In this document: in pieces, positions 8,132 through 15,706 of the stretch | How positions within the stretch are numbered: position 1 is the stretch's first letter | How the letters are laid out: every line of letters begins with the position of its first letter | NCBI GenBank assembly: GCA_031271785.1 | Contig: JAISUZ010000103.1 | Location: 1-42,007, forward strand | Direction: 5' to 3' | Length of the DNA: 42,007 bases | From: Fibrobacter sp. | GTDB taxonomy: Bacteria > Fibrobacterota > Fibrobacteria > Fibrobacterales > Fibrobacteraceae | Made by a program: the position numbers and the translations under genes | Notes under the pieces: model-generated | The model's input: the letters and a program-made list of their open reading frames with translations, nothing else | Database searches by the model: none | What the model was told of the DNA's origin: nothing

Positions 8132-8551
8132 TTAAGAAAGTTCCTCGGGGAAAAAAGCCCGGATGAATTTTTCGGGAAGCGTTCTGGAAAGTTTGCCTTG
8201 ACAGGTGAATAAATGAAGGGTCGATGCTTTGGTGATGAGTGTTCCGTTTACAAAAACCTCATATTTGAAGCGAAATCGTAAGCGATCTTCCTGAATCATT
8301 GAAACTTGAATATCTGCAAAATCGCCGTAACGTGCCGGTTTTACATACTCAATCTCAATAGCGAGTACCGGGCTTTGATAACCCGTCGCTTCAAGTTCCG
8401 TGTAGGGAATGCCGTATTTTCGTAAAATTTCGCTACGGGCCTGTTCAAACCAAACCGGATAAACAGCATGATGCACTACGGCCATCGCATCTGTTTCGGC
8501 ATAACGTACTTCGATGCGTGCTGTGTGCGTTCGAGGGCTTTTTCTCAGCAT
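8132..8551 (-). CDS. Acyl-CoA thioesterase, YbgC/FadM-type hot-dog fold
   Basis: The product (139 aa from the ATG at 8551) has the 4-hydroxybenzoyl-CoA thioesterase signature VRYAETDAMAVVHHAVYPVWFEQAR near its N-terminus, including the conserved Asp and His of the active site, and the family strand YGDFADIQVSMIQEDRLRFRFKYEVF. Such enzymes hydrolyse acyl-CoA or acyl-ACP thioesters in the cytoplasm. An in-frame GTG at 8593 would add 14 residues; neither start has a clear ribosome binding site, and the shorter one fits the family length. It is followed 2 bp later by rarA and is divergent to the EAL-domain gene. Confidence 0.85.
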   Translation of the reverse strand: MLRKSPRTHTARIEVRYAETDAMAVVHHAVYPVWFEQARSEILRKYGIPYTELEATGYQSPVLAIEIEYVKPARYGDFADIQVSMIQEDRLRFRFKYEVFVNGTLITKASTLHLFTCQGKLSRTLPEKFIRAFFPEELS

Positions 8552-8647
8552 AGGGGAAAAATACAAATTTTTCAACTCATTGATTTTCCTCACTTTTTCA
8601 TATATATTTAATTGGATTTAGTTAGGCTTTTTTCGGTGGAAACATCT

Positions 8648-10324
8648 ATGGATTCGGAAATTTTCTTTGACAGATTTCTCCGGTGGTACCGAAAAATGGG
8701 CCGCGGTTTGTTTCCTTTATTTGTTTTATTGGGCATTAGTGTTGCCGTTTTGGTTTATTTTACCGGTGGTGTAAAATCCGCCTATTCGCACTTGATGTAT
8801 CTCCCGATTTTGTTAAGCGGTTTCCGGTTTGGATTAAAAGGCGGTTTATTTTCTGCACTTTTCGGCGGGTTGTTACTCGGGCCTTTTATGCCGATCGATA
8901 CGGTTACGGGAGAAATGCAGAGTCTCATGAATTGGATTTTCCGTACGATCTTTTTTACTTTGGTCGGCGCTCTCTGCGGTATTGTAAGCGACGGCGTGAA
9001 AAGTTATATCAATCGTTTGAAATGGATTTCGCTGCACGATGTTTCCTCTCGCCTCCCGAACCGTAAGGCATTACTGAAAGCCATTAATACTTATAAAGTA
9101 TTTTACCGTAAAGGTTTTGCCTCGCTTTATTTATTCTCTTTCGAGAATAGCGATGAACTCCGCTCGGCATTCGGTGTACAGGCGATCGAAGAATCAATCA
9201 AACAATTTGCTCATCGTTTTCAAGAGGTGCTTCCGGCGACCGTTCATATTTTCAGAGCCGGTTTTAATGAAATTGCTTTTATTCTCCCGCCGGAAATCAC
9301 TCCGGAAGCAGAAGTGATCAGTTTGAGCGAACTCATTATGCTTTCCCGTTCGCCGTTTATCCTTAACAATTTTTCTATTCATGTGGATATGAGAGTGGGG
9401 TTTTGCCATTTTGAATGCGGCAAGGATGATACGGCGGTGGATCCCGAGATTTATTTATCCAACGCCGAATCCGCACTTATTGCGGCGAGAGAAAAAGATT
9501 TAAGTTCCAGCGCTTATACCGAATCTCTTGATGAGAAAAAGAGGCACAACGTTCAAATTCTCGGCGATTTGAAAAACGGGTTGGAAAGAAGAGAATTGTT
9601 TCTTCATTACCAGCCTAAGATTTCCGTAGATACCGGTCGGCTACTCGGTGTGGAGTCGCTTCTTCGCTGGAATCATCCGACCATGGGGTTTATGCCGCCG
9701 GCTCATTTTATCCCGCGGGCCGAACAGAGTTCTCTGATTGATTTGATTACGGATTTTGTACTCGAAGAATCTATTTCGCAGGCAAAGGAATGGCATGAGC
9801 AGGGGATTCAAATTTCTATGGCGGCAAATATTTCCGCGCGCAATTTACTGCAGCCCGATTTTGTGGATAAAGTGCTTAACTTGGTGAATCGATATAAGCT
9901 GGAACCTCATTATCTTGAGCTTGAACTGACGGAAAGTTCGCTCCTTGCAGACATGAGCGAATCAATTACCAAACTGAAAAAGCTTTCCGAAAACGGCATT
10001 ACGATTTCTATCGATGATTTCGGCACCGGTTATTCTTCGCTTCAATATTTGCATTTGCTTCCGGTTTCTTTTATTAAAATCGATCAATCGTTTGCGTTAA
10101 GAATTCCGCAGGATTCGAATGCTACGAGTATTGTCGATGCCACCATTACGCTTGCTCAAAAGCAAGGGCTCCGTACCATTGCCGAGGGCGTGGAAAGTCA
10201 GGAAATTTTCAGTTACCTCAAAAGTATCCGGTGTGATTATGCACAGGGTTTTTGGATTTCAAAGCCGCTCCCGGCCGCTGAAATTCCCTTATGGTATGCT
10301 AATCATCCGAATTTCGGGGCGTAA
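8648..10324 (+). CDS. Membrane c-di-GMP phosphodiesterase, degenerate GGDEF plus intact EAL
   Basis: The start at ATG 8648 (GGTGG upstream) gives 558 aa; an in-frame TTG at 8612 is less likely. The N-terminus carries about four membrane segments (residues about 20-120). A GGDEF-like domain (about 125-285) has GFNEI (205-209) where the active site motif should be, so cyclase activity is not expected. The EAL domain (about 306-540) keeps the metal and catalytic residues: E in ESLLRW (336), N in NISARN (394), ELTES, DDFGTGYSSL (456-457), K in IKID (477), E in EGVES (513) and QGFW (533). It should therefore hydrolyse c-di-GMP, with the dead GGDEF perhaps acting as a regulatory GTP sensor. It stands alone in its transcript. 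Confidence 0.93.
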   Translation: MDSEIFFDRFLRWYRKMGRGLFPLFVLLGISVAVLVYFTGGVKSAYSHLMYLPILLSGFRFGLKGGLFSALFGGLLLGPFMPIDTVTGEMQSLMNWIFRTIFFTLVGALCGIVSDGVKSYINRLKWISLHDVSSRLPNRKALLKAINTYKVFYRKGFASLYLFSFENSDELRSAFGVQAIEESIKQFAHRFQEVLPATVHIFRAGFNEIAFILPPEITPEAEVISLSELIMLSRSPFILNNFSIHVDMRVGFCHFECGKDDTAVDPEIYLSNAESALIAAREKDLSSSAYTESLDEKKRHNVQILGDLKNGLERRELFLHYQPKISVDTGRLLGVESLLRWNHPTMGFMPPAHFIPRAEQSSLIDLITDFVLEESISQAKEWHEQGIQISMAANISARNLLQPDFVDKVLNLVNRYKLEPHYLELELTESSLLADMSESITKLKKLSENGITISIDDFGTGYSSLQYLHLLPVSFIKIDQSFALRIPQDSNATSIVDATITLAQKQGLRTIAEGVESQEIFSYLKSIRCDYAQGFWISKPLPAAEIPLWYANHPNFGA

Positions 10325-10346
10325 TGTTTTTAACTCAAGCGCGCTG

Positions 10347-10377
10347 TTCAGCAAAATAAAGTCATAAATACTATAAT
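10347..10377 (+). promoter_or_regulatory. Possible promoter of the fic gene
   Basis: A perfect TATAAT (10372-10377) lies 65 bp before the Fic start codon. The best -35-like word is TTCAGC (10347-10352), with a long 19-bp spacer. The surrounding DNA is very AT-rich, so chance matches are likely. Confidence 0.3.
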
Positions 10378-10442
10378 ATGAAATATGAAAAGCTTAAAGA
10401 AAATTATGAAAAATACCATCATTCAAAATAAGATGAACCAAA

Positions 10443-11594
10443 ATGACCGATTTTGAAGAATATATAAGACAAAGCGAACCGGATAAAAAGGAAAAGGGCA
10501 TTATTTGGCAAACGGCTATCGGTTTGCAGCAGGTGGATGGTCTGAAACCGTCTGCCTATTTGATTGAAACGGCAAAGCAGAATATTGAGGGCGATATTAC
10601 TTTTGACGAGGTAAAAAGCCGCATTGACGCTTATTACAAAACGCAATTTGTACGTTGGGTTAAAGATGATAATGACCGGACGGAAGAGGCCGACAAGGTT
10701 TCTGCCCGGATTGCCGAAATACTGTCGGAAAAAACGTTTTCATTCTCGCCAACCGAATATCTGAATATTCACAGGCGTTTATTTTGCGGCATTTACAAGT
10801 TTGCAGGAAAAATCCGCGATTACAATATCACAAAATCGGAATGGGTGTTGAATGGCGAAACGGTTTTGTATGCAAGTGCCGATAACTTAAAAGAAACGCT
10901 TGAATATGACTTTGAACAGGAAAAAACCTTTAATTACAAAGGATTAAGCCAACAGCAAATCATAGAACATATAGCTCATTTTACGGCATATTTGTGGCAA
11001 ATTCATATTTTTGGTGAAGGAAATACACGTACTACGGCGGTATTTTTAATAAAATATCTTCGTAAACTTGGTTTTAAGGATATAAATAATGAGACGTTTG
11101 CCAAACATTCGTGGTATTTCCGCAATGCGCTTGTTCGTGCCAATTACGAGAATATAGCGCAAGGTATTTACAGAACCGAAAAATACCTTGTCCGCTTTCT
11201 TTCCAATATTTTACTTGGTGAAAATAATTCTTTGAAAAACAGAGAAATGCACATCCATTTTGTGGAGCCTGTAAATGCAGTTGAATTGGCATTCAATAAC
11301 TCAGGTGTAGGTGGTGGTGTAAATAAACATACACCCAACATATTGGGAGTAGAAAATACAGAAATGTTGGGTATAAATGAAAATAAGTTGGGTGTAAAGT
11401 TAAATAAAAATCAAATAAAAATACTTGGTTTGATAGAAAACAATAATAAAATAACTATTATCAAAATGGCAAAATTACTTTCAATATCAGAAACAGCAAT
11501 AGAAAACAATATTAAAAAACTTCGTGAAAAAGAGATTCTTTCTCGTATCGGTTCCGATAAAACAGGGTATTGGGAAATAAATAATAACTTGTAA
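10443..11594 (+). CDS. Fic family protein with N-terminal antitoxin-like segment and C-terminal winged helix
   Basis: This 383-aa protein shows the Fic core motif HIFGEGNTRT at 188-197 (His188, Phe190, Glu192, Gly193, Asn194, Arg196), which transfers AMP or another nucleotide to target hydroxyl groups. Residues 1-65 (YIRQSEPDKKEKGI, IGLQQVDGLKPSAYLIETAK, IEGDI) resemble the VbhA-type antitoxin domain found fused to Fic proteins. The IEG at 48-50 recalls the inhibitory helix, but the expected Ser/Thr four residues before the Glu is Lys45. Residues about 320-380 form a helix-turn-helix (IKMAKLLSISETAIENNIKKLREKEIL). Composition is clearly more AT-rich than the neighbours, which suggests horizontal acquisition. 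It is a single gene; the target protein is unknown. Confidence 0.9.
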   Translation: MTDFEEYIRQSEPDKKEKGIIWQTAIGLQQVDGLKPSAYLIETAKQNIEGDITFDEVKSRIDAYYKTQFVRWVKDDNDRTEEADKVSARIAEILSEKTFSFSPTEYLNIHRRLFCGIYKFAGKIRDYNITKSEWVLNGETVLYASADNLKETLEYDFEQEKTFNYKGLSQQQIIEHIAHFTAYLWQIHIFGEGNTRTTAVFLIKYLRKLGFKDINNETFAKHSWYFRNALVRANYENIAQGIYRTEKYLVRFLSNILLGENNSLKNREMHIHFVEPVNAVELAFNNSGVGGGVNKHTPNILGVENTEMLGINENKLGVKLNKNQIKILGLIENNNKITIIKMAKLLSISETAIENNIKKLREKEILSRIGSDKTGYWEINNNL

Positions 11595-11707
11595 GATAGG
11601 GGGCAGAAATGAATGGAGGTTTCGGCGGTTGGTTTAATCATAGACAGGTCCACATTTATATTTTATTATTAAATGAATTTATAATAAGCGAATAGGAGCT
11701 GAATCCT

Positions 11708-12250
11708 ATGAAAGAACTCGAATTACAGAAAGCCTTTATGCTCATTGAGCCGGGACCGGTAACGATGATTGCTACTTCCCATAAAGGGAAGTATAATATA
11801 ATGACCGTCACATGGACAATGGTTATGGATTTTACGCCGAGGTTTGCGCTGCTTACCGGACCTTGGAATTACTCCTGTGAAGCGCTGTTAAAAACGAAAG
11901 AGTGCGTTATCGGGATTGCTACTGCCGACTTGGTAGAAACCATTCTCGATGTAGGGACTACGACCGGAAGGGACGTGGATAAATTCGGCCGGTTCGGGCT
12001 TACGCCGCTTCCTGCTTCGGAGGTTCGCGCCCCGCTCATAAAAGAATGTTATGCAAATATTGAGTGCCGTGTGGTGGATTATATTAAAAAACACAATATT
12101 TTTGTATTGGACGGTGTAAAGGCATGGATCAATAAAAGCCATAAAGACAAGCGCATACTGCACGCTCGCGGTGACGGTACGTTTATTGCCGACGGTGAAA
12201 TATTCAAGCGCCGGAAAAGAATGGGCGATAAACTTCCGCCGGGAGTATAG
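11708..12250 (+). CDS. Flavin reductase family protein (FMN-binding split barrel)
   Basis: The 180-aa protein matches the flavin reductase-like/flavoredoxin group: an N-terminal GPVTMIATSHKGKYNIMTVTWTMVMDF, PRFALLTGPWNYS, a central CVIGIATADLVETILDVGTTTGRDVDKFGRFGLT, and ECYANIECRVVDY. These proteins bind FMN and reduce flavin or act in electron transfer in the cytoplasm. The ATG has AGGAG nine bases upstream. It lies between the AT-rich fic gene and the oxidoreductase operon; its own composition is intermediate. The physiological partner is not visible; the adjacent ferredoxin-type oxidoreductase is a candidate redox neighbour by position only. Confidence 0.87.
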   Translation: MKELELQKAFMLIEPGPVTMIATSHKGKYNIMTVTWTMVMDFTPRFALLTGPWNYSCEALLKTKECVIGIATADLVETILDVGTTTGRDVDKFGRFGLTPLPASEVRAPLIKECYANIECRVVDYIKKHNIFVLDGVKAWINKSHKDKRILHARGDGTFIADGEIFKRRKRMGDKLPPGV

Positions 12251-12340
12251 TGATTGCTTTACTTACCGTTCGCCGGATTTTTATTCCATAATATTTTCTA
12301 GTTTAAAGCCCGATTTATTTTGAATAGAAGAGGACATTGA

Positions 12341-13966
12341 ATGCTTTCTTTTGACCCGAACGCTTCCCGGATGCTTATTTCGGGAAATGAAGCTCTCGCA
12401 CTTTCCATGCTGCATTGTAAAGTTCAACTCGCGACCGGTTATCCGGGCACGCCTTCCACGGAAATTCTTGAAAACTTCTCGGAATTCGGCGGAAAGGCTC
12501 AATGGGCTCCGAATGAAAAAGTGGCGGCGGAAGTGGCTCTCGGCGCCGCGTTTGCTGCAGCGCGCTCTGTGGTGACCATGAAGCATGTGGGTTTGAATGT
12601 CGCAAGCGATGTTCTTTATACCGCGACTTATTCCGGCGTGTCGGGCGGAATGGTTTGGATTGTCGCCGATGATCCGGGTCAGGCGAGTTCTCAGAATGAA
12701 CAGGACACACGGAATCACGCGAAAGCCGCCGTATGCCCGATGTTTGAACCTTCGGATTCTCAAGATGCGTATGAAATGCTGAAAACGGCTTTTGAAGTCA
12801 GCGAAAAATTTCAGATTCCGGTGATTCTTAGAATGACCACGCGTGTTTGCCATTCCAAATCCATTGTTCGCCCCACCGGAGGCTTGGAAGCTCTTACGCC
12901 GAAATTTGTGCGCGATATTGCATCCCGGGTGATGGTTCCCGGATATTCCAAACCCGCAGCGCGCCGCTTGCGGAAAAAAATGGAAGATCTCGAGGTGTGG
13001 AACGTTCAAAATCACGAAAGCCTCGTGGTGGAGGGCTCAAACGACCTCGGTATTATTACCTCCGGCATTTGTTTTCATCATGCGCGGGAAGCGGCGCCCG
13101 AAGCGAGTATTCTAAAACTCGGAATGACTTACCCGCTCCCGGCGGACGTGATCCGGGATTTTGTGAAAGACAAAAAACGAGTGGTGGTGATTGAAGAAAA
13201 CGATCCGTGGCTTGCCGAAAATATCCGGGCATTGGGAATTTCCGTAGAAGCCAAATACGATCCGGTATTCCGCTTCGGTGAACTGGATGTAAACCGCGTA
13301 AAGCGAATCCTTGCCGGAGAAAAAACGCCGGACCCGGAAGCCGTGAAAGGAAAACCGCCCGCGCTTTGTCAGGGGTGCCCGCACCAAAGTTCGTTTGCCG
13401 TGTTTAAGGAACTCGATTGTATTGTCGCGGGCGATATCGGTTGCTATACCCTCGCCGCCCTCCCGCCTTATTCCGCGATGGATATGATGATTGATATGGG
13501 AGCTTCTATCGGGATGGGGCTCGGGCTTCGCCATGTGCTTCCGCCGGAAGAAGCGCGCCGCGTGGTTTCCGTAATCGGCGATTCGACGTTTGTACACAGC
13601 GGTATTACGGGGCTTGTGGAAATGGCTTACAACAGGCCGGCGACCGGGCATGTGGTGGTGATTGTGGATAACAGCATTACCGCCATGACGGGGCAACAGG
13701 AACATCCGGGTACCGGGCGTAAACTGGATCACTCCCCGACTTATAAACTGGATTACACCGAAATCGCGAAAGCGACGGGGATCGATAATGTGGTGGAAGT
13801 AAATCCGGTGCGCGACCGCGAAGCTTTCAAAACAGTGCTCCGAGAGGCGCTCTCGAAAAACGAACTATCGCTCATTGTGGCAAAAAGTCCTTGTATTCTT
13901 GCTCTGAAGAGTATTCTCGCTTGGGAAAAAGCAAACAAAGAAGCCGCGGCGAAGCAGGAGAAATAA
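12341..13966 (+). CDS. iorA: Indolepyruvate:ferredoxin oxidoreductase alpha-type subunit, lacking the C-terminal ferredoxin domain
   Basis: The 541-aa thiamine-diphosphate enzyme oxidatively decarboxylates aryl-pyruvates (products of aromatic amino acid transamination) to acyl-CoA. Seen are the N-terminal pyrimidine-binding part (LLISGNEALA-like start, GYPGTPSTEI at 33-42, GASAA-type AAEVALGAAFAAAR), CQGCPHQSSF (343-352), GDIGCYTL (364-371), the diphosphate site GDSTFVHSG (413-421) and VDNSITAMTGQQEHPGTG (442-459). The protein ends shortly after AKSPCIL (514-520); the usual 2x[4Fe-4S] ferredoxin domain after this point is absent. It overlaps iorB by one base (TAATG) and forms an operon with it. 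AGAGGA precedes the ATG. It could act on another 2-oxoacid. Confidence 0.9.
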   Translation: MLSFDPNASRMLISGNEALALSMLHCKVQLATGYPGTPSTEILENFSEFGGKAQWAPNEKVAAEVALGAAFAAARSVVTMKHVGLNVASDVLYTATYSGVSGGMVWIVADDPGQASSQNEQDTRNHAKAAVCPMFEPSDSQDAYEMLKTAFEVSEKFQIPVILRMTTRVCHSKSIVRPTGGLEALTPKFVRDIASRVMVPGYSKPAARRLRKKMEDLEVWNVQNHESLVVEGSNDLGIITSGICFHHAREAAPEASILKLGMTYPLPADVIRDFVKDKKRVVVIEENDPWLAENIRALGISVEAKYDPVFRFGELDVNRVKRILAGEKTPDPEAVKGKPPALCQGCPHQSSFAVFKELDCIVAGDIGCYTLAALPPYSAMDMMIDMGASIGMGLGLRHVLPPEEARRVVSVIGDSTFVHSGITGLVEMAYNRPATGHVVVIVDNSITAMTGQQEHPGTGRKLDHSPTYKLDYTEIAKATGIDNVVEVNPVRDREAFKTVLREALSKNELSLIVAKSPCILALKSILAWEKANKEAAAKQEK

Positions 13967-14430
13967 TGGAAACGATGAATGTGAAATTTGCGGGACTCGG
14001 CGGAACAGGCGTTCTTAAAGCGAGCGATATTTTTGCGGAAGTAGTTTTTAACCTGGGTTACGATGTAAAGAAAGCCGAAGTACACGGCATGAGTCAGCGC
14101 GGCGGCTCTATTGCAAGCGACGTACGTTACGGGAATCGGGTGGAAAGCCCGATGATTCCGGACGGTACTGCCGATTACCTGATTGTATTTGCCGAAGATC
14201 AAATTCCGGTGAATCAAGCAGCGCTGAAACCGGGCGGCATTTTACTCACGCCTAAAGATATCGACCTCGCTAAACTCCCGAACGAAAAAGCTTTGAACGT
14301 GGCGATGCTTGGGAAACTCAGCACTTACTTTGATTTTCCGCTGGATTTGTGGGAAAGCGTTTTGAAAAAACTCTTCAATGAAAAGTTTCACGAAACCAAT
14401 GCGCAAGCCTTCAAGTTAGGGCGTAGCTGA
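13966..14430 (+). CDS. iorB: Indolepyruvate oxidoreductase beta subunit (2-oxoacid oxidoreductase gamma-type domain)
   Basis: The ATG at 13966 shares a base with the iorA stop codon. The 154-aa product begins VKFAGLGGTGVLKASDIFAEVVFNLGYDVKKAEVHGMSQRGGSIASDVRYG, the standard gamma-domain pattern of pyruvate/2-oxoacid:ferredoxin oxidoreductases, and continues with ADYLIVFAEDQ. It is somewhat shorter than many IorB proteins (about 190 aa). With IorA it forms the heteromeric oxidoreductase. An in-frame upstream start at 13891 would lie inside iorA and is rejected. Coupled translation with iorA is expected. Confidence 0.9.
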   Translation: METMNVKFAGLGGTGVLKASDIFAEVVFNLGYDVKKAEVHGMSQRGGSIASDVRYGNRVESPMIPDGTADYLIVFAEDQIPVNQAALKPGGILLTPKDIDLAKLPNEKALNVAMLGKLSTYFDFPLDLWESVLKKLFNEKFHETNAQAFKLGRS

Positions 14431-14436
14431 TTTTAA

Positions 14437-15423
14437 ATGCTTGAAAACCCCGTCTTATTTATTTTTTCAGGGCTCCCGGCATCCGGAAAATCAACGCTTG
14501 CAAAACTTCTCGCAAAAGAATATCGCGCCGTTTATTTAAGAATCGACACGGTAGAACAAGGGCTTCGCGATTTATGCGGCATTTCCGTACAGGGAGAAGG
14601 CTACCGGCTTTCTTACCGTATTGCAAGCGATAACTTAAACCTTGGGCAGAATGTGGTCGCGGATTCCTGCAACCCCATCACCCTCACGCGCGAAGAATGG
14701 CAAGCGGTCGCGGAAAACGCAAACGCCCGGTTTATCAATATCGAAGTTCGTTGCGACGATCCGGAGGAACATCAAAACCGGGTGGAAACGAGAACAAGCG
14801 AAGTACCGGGCTTAAAACTCCCGGTCTGGCAAGAAATCGAAAACAGAGAATATCACCCTTGGGAAAGCGAACGCATCGTCATTGAAACCGCCGGAAAATT
14901 TCCCGAAGAAAGTTTTGAAGAATTGAGGGAAAAAATCAAAACCGCCTTGTCCATGCAAATCAGGAAATATGCGCCTTCCGATTTCGACGCGGTTTCGGAA
15001 ATCGTTCATAAAACAATCGAAACGATTTATCCCAAACATTACTCGCCTGGTGCGGTTGCGTTTTTTCATGCGCACCATTCCAAAGAAAAAATGCAAGCCG
15101 AAATACCGAACGAACAAGTGTTGGTATTACTTCAAAATGGAAAACTTATCGGCAGCGGAGCCGTTTTTCAAAATGAAATCCGGCGGGTTTTTATTTTGCC
15201 CGAATTTCAAGGCATGGGCGGCGGAACGCTTTTGCTGCGCGCGCTCGAAAACGCCGTAGGAGAAAAATATGCGTTGATCCGTTTGGATTCGACTCTCGGC
15301 GCCGCCGCGTTTTACCGCAAAAACGGTTATTCGTTAAACAGCGAACACAGTCTTGATTTACCCGGCGGGGATCCGCTGTGTTACTTGGATATGTCGAAAA
15401 AGAATCCGAAGCACAAAGGCTGA
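14437..15423 (+). CDS. Fusion of a P-loop kinase-like domain with a GNAT acetyltransferase domain
   Basis: Residues 1-170 form an AAA/zeta-type or APS-kinase-like P-loop domain with Walker A GLPASGKST (12-20), an Asp in LRIDTVEQ (about 37) and NVVADSCNP (72-80), as in small-molecule kinases. Residues about 173-320 form a GNAT domain starting MQIRKYAPSDFDAVSEIV, with the acetyl-CoA binding stretch VFILPEFQGMGGGTLLLRALE (251-271) and the C-terminal AAAFYRKNGY. The two parts are in one uninterrupted frame of 328 aa. The gene begins 6 bp after iorB and may be read from the same transcript. The substrate of either half is unknown. A phosphorylation/acetylation pair that modifies a metabolite or an antibiotic-like molecule is one option, without direct evidence. 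Confidence 0.8.
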   Translation: MLENPVLFIFSGLPASGKSTLAKLLAKEYRAVYLRIDTVEQGLRDLCGISVQGEGYRLSYRIASDNLNLGQNVVADSCNPITLTREEWQAVAENANARFINIEVRCDDPEEHQNRVETRTSEVPGLKLPVWQEIENREYHPWESERIVIETAGKFPEESFEELREKIKTALSMQIRKYAPSDFDAVSEIVHKTIETIYPKHYSPGAVAFFHAHHSKEKMQAEIPNEQVLVLLQNGKLIGSGAVFQNEIRRVFILPEFQGMGGGTLLLRALENAVGEKYALIRLDSTLGAAAFYRKNGYSLNSEHSLDLPGGDPLCYLDMSKKNPKHKG

Positions 15424-15445
15424 TTTTTATCACTGAAAATTTTTT

Positions 15446-15622
15446 GGCGTGTCCGCCTCACGGCGGCCGGGCTATATTTTTGCGGTGGCGCCCACCTTGC
15501 GCTCATTCTTTTCGCTGAATGAAGTAAAGCGCAAGAGCCCCCTGCAAAAACGGAGCTGCGCGGAAATCCAAACATAAACTTCAAATACGCGTCTCCGCCC
15601 TTCGGGTCACTATCCCTCACGC
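15446..15622 (+). repeat. Interspersed repeat (family A), copy 1
   Basis: The block begins GGCGTGTCCGCC...GGCGGCCGGGCTAT and ends CGCGTCTCCGCCCTTCGGGTCACTATCCCTCACGC-like (15588-15622; key words CGCGTCTCC and ATCCCTCACGC). The opening GGCGTG(T/C)CC with its complement forms a hairpin before GGGCTAT. Related blocks occur at 27808-28016 (reverse), 35527-35664 and at the right window edge. The interior differs strongly between copies while the two ends are conserved. It fills the gap between the kinase-GNAT gene and lptC; no gene is seen here. Confidence 0.7.
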
Positions 15623-15706
15623 GTTCGGAAAAGCGTTTTGGGAACGCCGGCGATTTGTCCCGGATTCCTATTACGCCGGCGCTATTTATTTGTATTTTTC
15701 AAAATA

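Noticed and set aside
10385-10456. Possible 23-codon leader peptide before fic, overlapping its start in another frame
   Set aside because: No ribosome binding site, Lys/Asn-rich composition as expected by chance in AT-rich DNA.
11609-11695. 28-codon open frame with a GGGGG-type ribosome binding site between fic and the flavin reductase
   Set aside because: Very short, no recognisable signal or domain; may be a remnant, but cannot be supported as a gene.
12281-13015. Long open frame (244 codons) on the minus strand opposite iorA
   Set aside because: It lies exactly antisense to a gene with clear motifs, is rich in Arg/His/Phe, and shows no domain; typical of a codon-bias shadow.
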